From the NCBI GenBank assembly GCA_963715575.1, contig OY970250.1, forward strand, positions 558,001-622,000: a stretch of 64,000 nucleotides of DNA, written 5' to 3'. The stretch's first letter is position 1. Each line of letters begins with the position of its first letter. Positions 38,480 to 48,734 of this stretch are shown piece after piece. The position numbers and the translations under genes were made by a program. This DNA comes from AC-32 sp963715575 (GTDB lineage Bacteria > Actinomycetota > Thermoleophilia > Gaiellales > Gaiellaceae). The notes under the pieces were generated by a model. That model had not been told where the DNA came from. It made no database searches and saw only the letters and a program-made list of their open reading frames with translations.

Positions 38480-39469
38480 CTAGCTCTCGTCCTTCTGCTC
38501 GGTCTGCTCGGGCTGCTCGGCCTGCGGGGCCTCAGCAGGAGCCTCGGTCTCGGCCGCGGCCTGCGGCTGCTCCTCGACCGGCGGCTTCTCCTGGGCCGGG
38601 GCCCGCTCGGTGCTCTCCTGGCTGCGCGGACGACCGCGGCCACCGCCGGGCCGCCGCGAGCCGCCCGGTCCGCTGCCCTTGCGCCGGCCGGGGCGCACCG
38701 GGCCGAGGCCTTCGCGGTCGGGACCGCGGCCGCGGCCGCCCTCGCGTGACGCGCCGAGGCCCTCGGCCGTGCCGCCGCGGCGGCGGGCCTGATCCTGATC
38801 GCCGAGCCGCGAGTCGCGCTGGGTGACCCCCTCGTAGCCCTCGGGCATGATCTCGCCCTTGTTGATCCAGACCTTGACGCCGATGCGGCCGTACGTCGTC
38901 TTGGCCTCGGCGAAGCCGTAGTCGATGTCGGCGCGGATCGTGTGCAGCGGCACGCGGCCCTCGGAGTAGCTCTCCGAGCGGCTCATCTCCGTGCCGGCGA
39001 GCCGGCCGCCGCACTGCACCTTCACGCCCTGCGCCCCGGAGCGGATCGCGGAGGCAAGCGAGCGCTTCATCGCGCGCCGGAAGCTGACGCGGTTCTGGAG
39101 CTGCTCGGCGATCGACTGCGCGACGAGCTTGGCGTCGAGTTCGGGCCGCTTGATCTCGTTGATGTTGATGTGGACGGCCTTGTTGGTCATCCCGTGGATC
39201 TCCTTGCGCAGCGCGTCGACCTCCACGCCGGACTTGCCGATCACGATTCCCGGCCTCGCGGTGTAGATGTCGATCGTGATCCGCTGCGCGTCCTTGCGGA
39301 TCAGGATGTCGGACAGGCCCGCGTGCTCGAGCTTGCCGTAGATGTGCTCGCGGATCTTGAGGTCCTCGAGCAGGAACTCCGGGAACTCCTTCGCCCCCGT
39401 GTACCAGTTCGACTTCCAGTCGTGGATGACGCCCACGCGCAGGCCGCCGGGATGGATCTTCTGGCCCAT
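38480..39469 (-). CDS. rpsC: 30S ribosomal protein S3 with long disordered C-terminal tail
   Basis: Residues 1-215 are S3: MGQKIHPGGLRVGVIHDWKSNWY, the KH domain (RPGIVIGKSGVEVDALRKEI) and GRLAGTEMSRSESYSEGRVPLHTIRADIDYGFAEAKTTYGRIGVKVWINKGE. A tail of ~110 residues follows, first Arg/Gly-rich (GRGRGPDREGLGPVRPGRRKGSGPGGSRRPGGGRGRP), then Glu/Pro/Ala/Gln-rich. The total of 329 is well above the usual 210-280. S3 lines the mRNA entry site. Confidence 0.97.
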   Translation of the reverse strand: MGQKIHPGGLRVGVIHDWKSNWYTGAKEFPEFLLEDLKIREHIYGKLEHAGLSDILIRKDAQRITIDIYTARPGIVIGKSGVEVDALRKEIHGMTNKAVHININEIKRPELDAKLVAQSIAEQLQNRVSFRRAMKRSLASAIRSGAQGVKVQCGGRLAGTEMSRSESYSEGRVPLHTIRADIDYGFAEAKTTYGRIGVKVWINKGEIMPEGYEGVTQRDSRLGDQDQARRRGGTAEGLGASREGGRGRGPDREGLGPVRPGRRKGSGPGGSRRPGGGRGRPRSQESTERAPAQEKPPVEEQPQAAAETEAPAEAPQAEQPEQTEQKDES

Positions 39470-39961
39470 CTAGGACTCCGCCTCCTCGGTCTTCTTCGAC
39501 TTCTTGGCGGCCGGCTTGCGCTTGGGCGCGGCCTTCTTCTTGGTCGCCGCGGGCTTGGCTTCGGCCTTGGGCTCTTCCTGCTTCGGCGCGGGAGCGGGCT
39601 CGGGTGCGCGCTCGACCGGCGTCAGCTTGATCGTGATGTGACAGGTCGGCTTGCGGATCCGGGCGGCGCGGCCGCGCGCGCGGGCGCGCCAGCGCTTCAT
39701 CACCGGGCCCTCGTCCACGTACGCGGCCGAGACGACCAGGTCGTCTCCGGCCAGGTCGTGGTTGGCCTCCGCGTTCGCGACCGCCGAGCGCAGCACCTTC
39801 TCGATCTCGACTGCGGCCGCACGCTGGGTGAACGCGAGCACGGTCCGAGCCTCCGGCACCGAACGGCCCCGGATGTGCTCGACCACGAGGCGTGCCTTGC
39901 GGGGCGACATGCGCACCCACTTGGCCACGGCCTTCACCTCTCGTCGTTCGGCGGTGGCCAT
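39470..39961 (-). CDS. rplV: 50S ribosomal protein L22 with lysine/alanine-rich tail
   Basis: Residues 1-112 are L22 (AVAKWVRMSPRKARLVVEHIRGRSVPEA, VSAAYVDEGPVMKRWRARARGRAARIRKPTCHITI). About 50 more residues alternate proline, alanine, lysine and glutamate (EEPKAEAKPAATKKKAAPKRKPAAKKSKK). L22 lines the peptide exit tunnel. It is adjacent to rpsC without a gap. Confidence 0.97.
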   Translation of the reverse strand: MATAERREVKAVAKWVRMSPRKARLVVEHIRGRSVPEARTVLAFTQRAAAVEIEKVLRSAVANAEANHDLAGDDLVVSAAYVDEGPVMKRWRARARGRAARIRKPTCHITIKLTPVERAPEPAPAPKQEEPKAEAKPAATKKKAAPKRKPAAKKSKKTEEAES

Positions 39962-39963
39962 GC

Positions 39964-40241
39964 CTAGCGCTTCACCTCCGCTTTGCGGTCGCCGGAGTGG
40001 CCGCGGAAGGTCCGCGTCGGCGCGAACTCGCCGAGCTTGTGCCCGACCATCTGCTCGGTGACGAAGACGGGCACGTGCTTGCGGCCGTCGTGGACCGCGA
40101 TCGTGTGCCCGACCATCTCCGGGAAGATCGTCGACGAGCGCGACCAGGTCCGGACCATCTGCTTGGAGCCGGACTCGTTCATCTTGGTGATCCTGGTCAG
40201 CAGCCGCTCTTCCACGAACGGCCCCTTCTTGCTGCTGCGGC

Positions 40242-40245
<4 letters not shown>
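39964..40245 (-). CDS. rpsS: 30S ribosomal protein S19
   Basis: From TTG 40245 the protein has 93 residues: SRSSKKGPFVEERLLTRI to EFAPTRTFRGHSGDRKAEVKR, exactly family length. The TTG overlaps the rplB stop (TTGA) and lies behind GGAAGGAG. Further upstream in-frame sequence is a shadow of rplB. S19 sits in the 30S head. Confidence 0.96.
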
Positions 40246-41084
<839 letters not shown>

Positions 41085-41250
41085 CAGCAGTCACCTTTCG
41101 TGCAGATCGTGCTCTCGGGCGGCGAAAAGCGAGCATCGCAAGGACGCAGGGAGCGTTCGTAGCCGGAGGCTACGGGCGTGACTGAGGACGCCGCGAGGCG
41201 ACGCTTTGCAGCGCGTCCGAGAGTGCGAGATGGGCGGAAAGGGGCTGCTA
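41085..41250 (-). other. Structured 166-bp gap between rplW and rplB
   Basis: All other gaps in the S10-spc block are 0-10 bp. This gap holds a perfect 7-bp hairpin CGTAGCC GGA GGCTACG (about 41157-41173), a longer imperfect stem GGACGC...GCGCGTCC (about 41187-41222), and TGCTC/GAGCA arms near 41108-41133. No coding sequence is evident. It may be an inserted repeat, a processing site or an internal regulatory RNA. Confidence 0.45.
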
Positions 41251-41547
41251 TCAAGCTTGCGCTCCTTCGAAGATTTCGATCGTCTCGCCCTCGCGCAGCT
41301 GCACGATCGCCTTCTTCCAGCCGGGCTTCTCGCCGCGGATCAGCCCGCGGCGCTTCGGCTTGGACTGCACCTTGAGCATGTTCACGGCCTGCACCTTGAC
41401 GCCGAACAGCTCCTCGACGGCCTGGCGGACCTGTGTCTTGTGCGCGTCGGGATGAACGCGAAAGGCGTACTTGCGCTGCTCGAGCAGCTCATAGCTCTTT
41501 TCGGAGACCACGGGCGCAAGCAGGACCTGGTTCGGGTGGAGGCTCAT
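41251..41547 (-). CDS. rplW: 50S ribosomal protein L23
   Basis: The 98-residue protein starts MSLHPNQVLLAPVVSEKSYE at 41547, overlapping the rplD stop by 4 bp, and contains YAFRVHPDAHKTQVRQAVEELFGVKVQAVNMLKV. L23 is the docking site for SRP and trigger factor at the tunnel exit. The family core is intact. Confidence 0.97.
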   Translation of the reverse strand: MSLHPNQVLLAPVVSEKSYELLEQRKYAFRVHPDAHKTQVRQAVEELFGVKVQAVNMLKVQSKPKRRGLIRGEKPGWKKAIVQLREGETIEIFEGAQA

Positions 41548-42161
41548 TGCGCCCTCCCCTGCACCAGCTCGACGGCGCTCTCGCTGATCAGCAGTGAGCG
41601 GGCGCGGACGAGGTCGACGACCTCGAGCTCGCCCGGGACGGTGACGACCACGCGCTCCAGGTTGCGAAACGACTTGATCAGCGCCTCCTCGTCGGCCTGC
41701 GCGACGACCAGCACCGGCAGCTCCTTGCCCCACTTGCCGAGCAGCTCGAGCGCGGCCTTGGTCGAGGGCGCGTCGAAGGCCGACGGGTCGACCACGCCCA
41801 GCGTGCCTCCCTGCGCATGCGCCGAGAGCGCACCGCGCATGGCGGCCTTGCGGGCCTTGCGGTTGACCTTGCCGCCGAAGCTGCGCATGGTCGGCGGGAA
41901 GGCGACGCCGCCGCCGGTCCAGTGTGGCGCGCGGGTCGTGCCCGCCCGCGCGCGGCCGGTGCCCTTCTGGCGCCACGGCTTCGCGCGGCCGCCGGCGACC
42001 ATGCCGCGACTCTTCGCGCCGCGCGTGCCCGCGCGAGCCTCGTTCTGCTCGGCGACGACGGTCTCGTGGACGAGGTGCGGCTTCACGTCGACGGCGAACA
42101 CGCCCTCCTCGAGCGTGACGCTCTTGGTCGAGCCCACGACAGGTGCCTTAGGCGCGGCCAC
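41544..42161 (-). CDS. rplD: 50S ribosomal protein L4
   Basis: The 205-residue protein has the conserved loop region KPWRQKGTGRARAGTTRAPHWTGGGVAFPPTMRSFGGKVNRKARKAAMR that reaches the exit tunnel, and C-terminal NLERVVVTVPGELEVVDLVRARSLLISESAVELV. In E. coli L4 also represses the S10 operon. GTG start lies 14 bp inside rplC. Confidence 0.97.
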   Translation of the reverse strand: MAAPKAPVVGSTKSVTLEEGVFAVDVKPHLVHETVVAEQNEARAGTRGAKSRGMVAGGRAKPWRQKGTGRARAGTTRAPHWTGGGVAFPPTMRSFGGKVNRKARKAAMRGALSAHAQGGTLGVVDPSAFDAPSTKAALELLGKWGKELPVLVVAQADEEALIKSFRNLERVVVTVPGELEVVDLVRARSLLISESAVELVQGRAQ

Positions 42162-42774
42162 GGCCGGTGTCCTCCCTGACCTCGACGTAGCCGTTCTTGG
42201 GGCCCGGCACCGCGCCCTTGACGAGCAGCAGGTTCCGCTCGGCGTCGACGTCGTGCACGGTCAGCCCGACCTGCGTGACCCGTTTGCCGCCCATCCGGCC
42301 GGCCATCTTCATCCCCTTGAACACGCGCGAGGGCGTGGCCGAGGCGCCGATCGAGCCGGGCGCGCGGATGTTGTGCGAGCCGTGCGAGACCGGGCCGCGG
42401 TGGAAGTTGTGCCGCTTGATCGTGCCCGCGAAGCCCTTCCCCATGCCGATCCCCGAGACCTTGACCCGGTCACCCGGCTCGAAGGTCTCGACCGTGACCG
42501 GCTCGCCCACGGTGAGCTCGGTGGTGCCGCGGAACTCGACGAGCTTGCGGTGCGGGCCGGCCCCGCCGAGCTGGCCGAGGCGCGGCTTGGTCACCTTGCG
42601 CTCGGCGACCGGCTCGAACGCGAGCTGCACGGCCTCGTAGCCGTCCGAGTCGACCGTCTTGACGCGCACGATCGGACAAGGCCCGGCCTCGATCACCGTC
42701 ACCGGGGTCACCTCGCCCGTCTCCGGGTCGAAGAGCTGGGTCATACCCAGCTTCTTGCCGACGATGCCTTTCAC
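42148..42774 (-). CDS. rplC: 50S ribosomal protein L3
   Basis: The 208-residue protein MKGIVGKKLGMTQLFDPETG continues with KGFAGTIKRHNFHRGPVSHGSHNIRAPGSIGASATPSRVFKGMKMAGRMGGKRVTQ, the L3 core. It is an assembly initiator close to the peptidyl transferase centre. GTG start overlaps the rpsJ stop by 4 bp. Confidence 0.98.
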   Translation of the reverse strand: MKGIVGKKLGMTQLFDPETGEVTPVTVIEAGPCPIVRVKTVDSDGYEAVQLAFEPVAERKVTKPRLGQLGGAGPHRKLVEFRGTTELTVGEPVTVETFEPGDRVKVSGIGMGKGFAGTIKRHNFHRGPVSHGSHNIRAPGSIGASATPSRVFKGMKMAGRMGGKRVTQVGLTVHDVDAERNLLLVKGAVPGPKNGYVEVREDTGRGRA

Positions 42775-43079
42775 AGCTTTATCTCGATGTCTACTCCCGC
42801 TGGCAGGTCGAGCCGCATCAGCGAGTCGACCGTCTTCGGGGTCGGCGAGTGGATGTCGATCAGGCGCTTGTGCGTGCGCACCTCGAAGTGCTCCCGCGAG
42901 TCCTTGTCCTTGAACGGGGACCGGATCACGCAGTAGACGTTCTTCTCGGTGGGCAGGGGCACGGGCCCGGTGATGGTCGCGCCGGTGCGCTGGGCGGTTT
43001 CCACGATCTGGCTCGCAGACTTGTCGAGCTGCTGGTGGTCGTAGCCCTTGAGGCGGATGCGGATCTTGCTCTGCGGCAC
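42771..43079 (-). CDS. rpsJ: 30S ribosomal protein S10 (NusE)
   Basis: From GTG 43079, behind GGAG, the protein is 102 residues (PQSKIRIRLKGYDHQQLDKSASQIVETAQRTGA to LPAGVDIEIKL), the normal size. A longer in-frame extension overlaps the tuf stop and is not S10-like. S10 also acts as NusE in transcription antitermination. It lies 10 bp after tuf. Confidence 0.97.
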   Translation of the reverse strand: MPQSKIRIRLKGYDHQQLDKSASQIVETAQRTGATITGPVPLPTEKNVYCVIRSPFKDKDSREHFEVRTHKRLIDIHSPTPKTVDSLMRLDLPAGVDIEIKL

Positions 43080-43089
43080 CGGCGCTCCG

Positions 43090-44280
<1,191 letters not shown>

Positions 44281-44298
44281 TCCGTCCTTTCCTTCCGT

Positions 44299-46395
44299 TT
44301 AGCTCGACTGCGAGTCGACGAGCTCGCCTGCGATCGACTGAGGCACTTCCTCGTAGCGATCGAACTGCATGGTGAAGGTTGCCCGGCCCTGCGTCGTCGA
44401 GCGCAGGTCGGTTGCGTATCCGAACATGGTCGCGAGCGGCACGCGCGCCTTGATCGCCTGCGCGTTGCCGCGCGGCTCCAGGCCCTCGACGCGCCCGCGC
44501 CGTGAGTTCAAGTCTCCCATCACATCGCCGAGGTAGTCCTCGGGCGTGACCACTTCGACGGCCATCACGGGCTCGAGCAGCTTCGGCTTCGAGCGCTTCA
44601 TCGCCTCCTTGAAGGCCATCGAGCCGGCGACCTTGAAGGCCATCTCGCTCGAGTCGACGTCGTGGAAGGAGCCGTCGACCAGCTCGATCCGCACGTCCAC
44701 GACCGGGTAGCCGGCGAGGACGCCCGACTCCATCGCCTCCTGGATCCCGAGGTCGACCGGGCCGATGTACTCGCGCGGAATCTTGCCGCCGGCGATCTTG
44801 TCGAGGAACTCGTAGCCCTCGCCCGGCTCGGTCGGGCCCGCGTTGATGACGGCGTGGCCGTACTGGCCGCGGCCGCCGGTCTGGCGGACGAACTTGCCCT
44901 CGATCTTCTCGACCGGGCGCCCGAAGGTCTCGCGGTAGGCGACCTGCGGGCGGCCGACGTTCGCGTCGACCGAGAACTCGCGCATCAGACGGTCGACGAT
45001 GATCTCGAGGTGGAGCTCCCCCATGCCCGAGATCAGGGTCTGGCCGGTCTCCTCGTCGGTCTGGACGCGGAAAGTCGGGTCCTCCTCGGCGAGCCGCTGC
45101 AGGCCCGCGCCGAGCTTGTCCTGGTCGGCCTTGGTCTTCGGCTCGATCGCGACCGCGATCACCGGTTCCGGGAAGTCCATCGACTCGAGCTTGATCGGCG
45201 CCGTGTCGATCGCGAGCGTGTCGCCCGTCGTCGAGCTCTTGATCCCGACGCCGGCCGCGATCTCGCCCGCGCCGATCTCCTCACGCTCCTCGCGGTGGTT
45301 GGCGTGCATCTGCAGGATGCGGCCGATGCGCTCGGTCTTGCCCGTCGTCGTGTTCAGGACGCGGTCGCCGGCCTTCAGCTGGCCGGAGTAGACGCGGAAG
45401 TACGTCAGCTTACCGACGTACGGGTCGGACATGACCTTGAAGACGAGCGCCGAGAACGGCTCGTCGAGCGCCGGGCGGCGTGAGAGCTCGTTGTCGGTGC
45501 GCGGGTCGATCCCGTGGATCGGCGGCACGTCGAGCGGGCTCGGCAGGTAGTCGACGACGGCGTCGAGCAGCGGCTGGATGCCCTTGTTCTTGAACGCCGA
45601 GCCGGCGAGCACCGGAGTGACGGTGATGTCGAGCGTGGCCGCCCGCAGCGCGCGCTTCAGCATCTCGGGTGTGACCGCGTTCTCCTCGGTGAGGTAGGTC
45701 TCGAGCAGCTCGTCGTCGTGGTCGGCGACCGCGTCGATCAGCTGGTGGTGGTACTCCTGGGCCTGCTCGAGCAGCTCCTCCGGGATCTCGACGACGTCCA
45801 GCTTCGTGCCGAGGTCGTCCTCCCAGACGATCGCGCGCATCTCGACGAGGTCGATCACGCCGCGGAAGTGCTCCTCCTGGCCCAGAGGCAGCTGCACCGG
45901 CACCGGGTTGGCGCCCAGCCGGTCGATCATCGACTGCACGGAGGCGAAGAAGTCCGCGCCGGTGCGGTCCATCTTGTTGATGAAGGCGATGCGCGGCACG
46001 CGGTAGCGGTCTGCCTGCCGCCAGACCGTCTCGGACTGCGGCTCCACGCCCGCAACTGAGTCGAAGACGGCGATCGCCCCGTCGAGCACGCGCAGGCTGC
46101 GCTCCACCTCGACCGTAAAGTCCACGTGCCCGGGCGTATCGATGATGTTGATACGAAAATCGCGCCACTCGGCGGTCGTCGCAGCAGAGGTGATCGTGAT
46201 GCCGCGCTCCTGCTCCTGCGCCATCCAGTCCATCACCGCAGCGCCCTCGTGCACCTCGCCCATCTTGTGGGTGCGGCCAGTGTAGTAGAGGATCCGCTCG
46301 GTCGTCGTGGTCTTGCCCGCGTCGATGTGGGCCATGATCCCGATGTTCCGGACGTTCTCGAGTGCGAGCTGCACGCTACGCGTCTTGGTATCCAT
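44299..46395 (-). CDS. fusA: Elongation factor G
   Basis: From ATG 46395 the protein is 698 residues. G1 AHIDAGKTTTTERILYYTG, G2 QERGITITSA, G3 DTPGHVDFTVEV and G4 NKMDRTG are intact. Domains II-V follow, including the domain IV tip (ETFGRPVEKIEGKFVRQTGGRGQYGHAVI). It drives translocation and ribosome recycling. It lies 5 bp after rpsG; upstream in-frame sequence is a shadow of rpsG. Confidence 0.98.
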   Translation of the reverse strand: MDTKTRSVQLALENVRNIGIMAHIDAGKTTTTERILYYTGRTHKMGEVHEGAAVMDWMAQEQERGITITSAATTAEWRDFRINIIDTPGHVDFTVEVERSLRVLDGAIAVFDSVAGVEPQSETVWRQADRYRVPRIAFINKMDRTGADFFASVQSMIDRLGANPVPVQLPLGQEEHFRGVIDLVEMRAIVWEDDLGTKLDVVEIPEELLEQAQEYHHQLIDAVADHDDELLETYLTEENAVTPEMLKRALRAATLDITVTPVLAGSAFKNKGIQPLLDAVVDYLPSPLDVPPIHGIDPRTDNELSRRPALDEPFSALVFKVMSDPYVGKLTYFRVYSGQLKAGDRVLNTTTGKTERIGRILQMHANHREEREEIGAGEIAAGVGIKSSTTGDTLAIDTAPIKLESMDFPEPVIAVAIEPKTKADQDKLGAGLQRLAEEDPTFRVQTDEETGQTLISGMGELHLEIIVDRLMREFSVDANVGRPQVAYRETFGRPVEKIEGKFVRQTGGRGQYGHAVINAGPTEPGEGYEFLDKIAGGKIPREYIGPVDLGIQEAMESGVLAGYPVVDVRIELVDGSFHDVDSSEMAFKVAGSMAFKEAMKRSKPKLLEPVMAVEVVTPEDYLGDVMGDLNSRRGRVEGLEPRGNAQAIKARVPLATMFGYATDLRSTTQGRATFTMQFDRYEEVPQSIAGELVDSQSS

Positions 46396-46400
46396 CGCGC

Positions 46401-46871
46401 TCACCACCGGTAGTGCGCGAAGGCCTTGTTGGCCTGCGCCATCCGGTAGAGGTCGTCCTTGCGCTTGAAGGCGCCGCCCTGCTGGTTGAGCGCGTCCAGG
46501 ATCTCGCCGGCGAGCTTCGCCGACATCTGCTTCTCGCGCCGGTCGCGCGCGAACTGGACGAGCCAGCGCACGGCCAGCGTGCGGGCGCGCCGCTGCGGCA
46601 CCTCGACGGGCACCTGGTAGTTCGCGCCGCCCACGCGCCGCGAGCGAACCTCGAGCACGGGGGTGACGGTCTTGATCGCCTGCTCCAGCACCTCGACCGG
46701 CGGCTTGCCCGTCTGCTCGCCGACCCGGTCCAGCGCCTGGTAGACGATCGCCTCGGCGGTCGACTTCTTGCCGTCGTTCATCACCTTGTTGATCACCTGG
46801 GCGACGAGGCGAGAGCTGTAGACGGGATCGGGCTCGAGCGCCCGGGGCTGGATCGTGGCACGGCGCGGCAT
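46401..46871 (-). CDS. rpsG: 30S ribosomal protein S7
   Basis: The 156-residue protein MPRRATIQPRALEPDPVYSS continues with RLVAQVINKVMNDGKKSTAEAIVYQALD and ends KAFAHYRW, the S7 layout. S7 organises the 30S head and in E. coli represses the str operon. Start and rpsL stop share a base (TAATG). Confidence 0.98.
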   Translation of the reverse strand: MPRRATIQPRALEPDPVYSSRLVAQVINKVMNDGKKSTAEAIVYQALDRVGEQTGKPPVEVLEQAIKTVTPVLEVRSRRVGGANYQVPVEVPQRRARTLAVRWLVQFARDRREKQMSAKLAGEILDALNQQGGAFKRKDDLYRMAQANKAFAHYRW

Positions 46872-47242
46872 TACGAGCCCTTCTTGGCCCCGTACTTCGA
46901 GCGCCCCTGGCGCCGCTCGCTGACACCGGCGGCGTCGAGGCCGCCGCGGATCACCTTGTAGCGGAAGCCCGGCAGGTCCTTGACGCGCCCGCCGCGGACG
47001 AGCACGACCGAGTGCTCCTGCAGGTTGTGCCCCTCGCCCGGGATGTACGAGCCGACCTCCATGCCGTTGGTCAGCCGGACGCGCGCGACCTTCCGCAGCG
47101 CCGAGTTCGGCTTCTTCGGAGTGGTCGTGTAGACGCGCGTGCAGACGCCCCGCTTCTGCGGCGCGCCGCGCAGCGCAGGGGTCTTCACCTTCGCCTTCGG
47201 CGTGACCCTGCCCTTTCGGACCAGCTGATTGACGGTCGGCAT
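46871..47242 (-). CDS. rpsL: 30S ribosomal protein S12
   Basis: From ATG 47242 the protein is 123 residues (MPTVNQLVRKGRVTPKAKVK to GRSKYGAKKGS). The decoding-loop lysines are wild type: TTTPKKPNSALRKV (K43 region) and RGGRVKDLPGF (K88 region), so streptomycin sensitivity is expected at this locus. First gene of the str operon. Confidence 0.98.
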   Translation of the reverse strand: MPTVNQLVRKGRVTPKAKVKTPALRGAPQKRGVCTRVYTTTPKKPNSALRKVARVRLTNGMEVGSYIPGEGHNLQEHSVVLVRGGRVKDLPGFRYKVIRGGLDAAGVSERRQGRSKYGAKKGS

Positions 47243-47276
47243 GTGCTCCTTGCTAGATGGGTGCGGACACAAGAAA

Positions 47277-47306
47277 GGCTGGCGGGGGATCAGGCCCCTG
47301 CCAACC
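47277..47306 (-). promoter_or_regulatory. Hairpin at the predicted 5' end of the rpsL transcript
   Basis: On the - strand GGTTGGCAGGGG pairs with CCCCCGCCAGCC (one mismatch, one wobble, loop CCTGAT) and is followed by TTTCTT. The predicted start is only one or two bases upstream, so the RNA would begin with this hairpin. It may stabilise the 5' end or act as an attenuator. Confidence 0.45.
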
Positions 47307-47314
47307 GGCTGAGC

Positions 47315-47344
47315 ATGGTAGCGAAGCTCACCCTCCAGCGTCAA
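47315..47344 (-). promoter_or_regulatory. Promoter of the str operon (rpsL-rpsG-fusA-tuf)
   Basis: On the - strand TTGACG (5 of 6), an 18-nt spacer and TACCAT (4 of 6) place the start near 47308, giving a leader of about 65 nt before rpsL. It is the best sigma-70-type match in this intergenic region. Confidence 0.6.
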
Positions 47345-47522
47345 ACAGCAGAATGCGCTTGGCTGCGTGGATTCGGCGGCACGTGCGCGGCCGATTCGTG
47401 CGAATCCAAACGAGAGCTTTTATCGTTTTGAATCCATAGCCTGCTGCCCTCAACCCGATTACAGTGAGTCGGCTCGGCGATTTGGGGTTTCCGGGCAGGG
47501 CGGAGGATTCTTGACGAGGGAG

Positions 47523-48734
47523 ATGATGGCGGACGCTGTGACGGCTACGACCGCACTCGTCGCGGTCGGCGCGGCGGCGGCGGTGCTTGCGCTCGTGCTG
47601 CTCGTCGTGCTCGTGCGTGCGCGCAAGCGCGGGAGCGGCGGACAGCAGCAGGTGCTCGCGCTCGTCTCCGAGATGAACACGCGCATGGAGGGCATGGTGC
47701 GCGAGCTCTCGGAGGCGCTCGAGCGCGCCCAGGAAGAGGGGCGGCGCAACCGCTTCCTCGGCGAACTGGGCGCCTCGATCGACCTCGACGAAGTGCTCTC
47801 GCGCGCGCTCGAAGCCGGCGGAGCGATTCCGGGGGTCGACGCGGCGATCGTCTCGATCCGCGACAGCGTCGACAAGCCGATCGTCGCGACGCTCGGGCTC
47901 TCGGCCGAGGAGGCGCAGCGGCAGGCGATCTCCGGCCCGCCGAACGGCCACGAGGCGCGCGCGATCTCGATCACCTATCAGTACCCGCCCCCGCTCGAAG
48001 GCACGGAGCTCGTGCACTCGGGGCTGGCGGTGCCGGTCCCGGGCGAGTCGGGGCCGATCGGCTTCATCGCCATCTACAGCCGCTCGCCCAGCCATCGCTT
48101 CGAGGAGGAGATGGTCCGCGAGCTCGAGGAGCTCGCCAAGCGCGCCGGCCCGGCGATCGAGAACGCCTGGCGCTTCCGCGAGGCGCGGAAGCTCGCCGAC
48201 CTCGACGCCCTGACCGGCCTGCACAACCGCCGCTACTTCCACGAGACCCTCGCCCGCGAGGTCTCGCGCGCGCAGCGCTACAGTCGACAGCTGGCGCTGA
48301 TCGTCTTCGACCTCGACGACTTCAAGGCCATCAACGACCGGATCGGCCATCTCTCGGGCGACGCCGTCCTGGCCGAGACCGCCGAGCGGGTGCGCGACGT
48401 GGTGCGCTCGGCCGACATCGCCTGCCGCGTCGGCGGCGACGAGTTCGCGGTGATCCTGCCCGAGTCGTCGACCGCCGACGCCGACCAGCTCTACCACCGG
48501 CTTCGCGGTGTAGTCTCGTCCCGCCCCGTCGGCCAGGCCGGGCGGCTGTTCCTCTCGGCCGGGATCGCCGACCTGCTCCCCGACGACGGCCCGACGAGCT
48601 TCTTCGAGCGGGCTGACGAGGCGCTCTACCGCGCCAAGGAGCTGGGCAAGGGGCAGGTCTTCCAGGCCGGCGCGCCCGGGCTGAGCGCCGCGCCGGACTC
48701 TAGTCAGCAGCCAGGAACGGCAAATAGTCGGTGA
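47523..48734 (+). CDS. Membrane-anchored GAF-GGDEF diguanylate cyclase
   Basis: The protein of about 403 residues has one N-terminal membrane helix (VAVGAAAAVLALVLLVVLV), a short coiled coil, a GAF-like sensor (about 70-225) and a GGDEF domain. The active-site motif GGDEF is intact near residue 304 and is preceded by the I-site RSAD five residues earlier, so it should make c-di-GMP with product inhibition. ATG 47523/47526 or TTG 47511 may be the start. It is transcribed against the flanking operons, and its 3' end overlaps the convergent gene by 35 bp. Confidence 0.88.
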   Translation: MMADAVTATTALVAVGAAAAVLALVLLVVLVRARKRGSGGQQQVLALVSEMNTRMEGMVRELSEALERAQEEGRRNRFLGELGASIDLDEVLSRALEAGGAIPGVDAAIVSIRDSVDKPIVATLGLSAEEAQRQAISGPPNGHEARAISITYQYPPPLEGTELVHSGLAVPVPGESGPIGFIAIYSRSPSHRFEEEMVRELEELAKRAGPAIENAWRFREARKLADLDALTGLHNRRYFHETLAREVSRAQRYSRQLALIVFDLDDFKAINDRIGHLSGDAVLAETAERVRDVVRSADIACRVGGDEFAVILPESSTADADQLYHRLRGVVSSRPVGQAGRLFLSAGIADLLPDDGPTSFFERADEALYRAKELGKGQVFQAGAPGLSAAPDSSQQPGTANSR

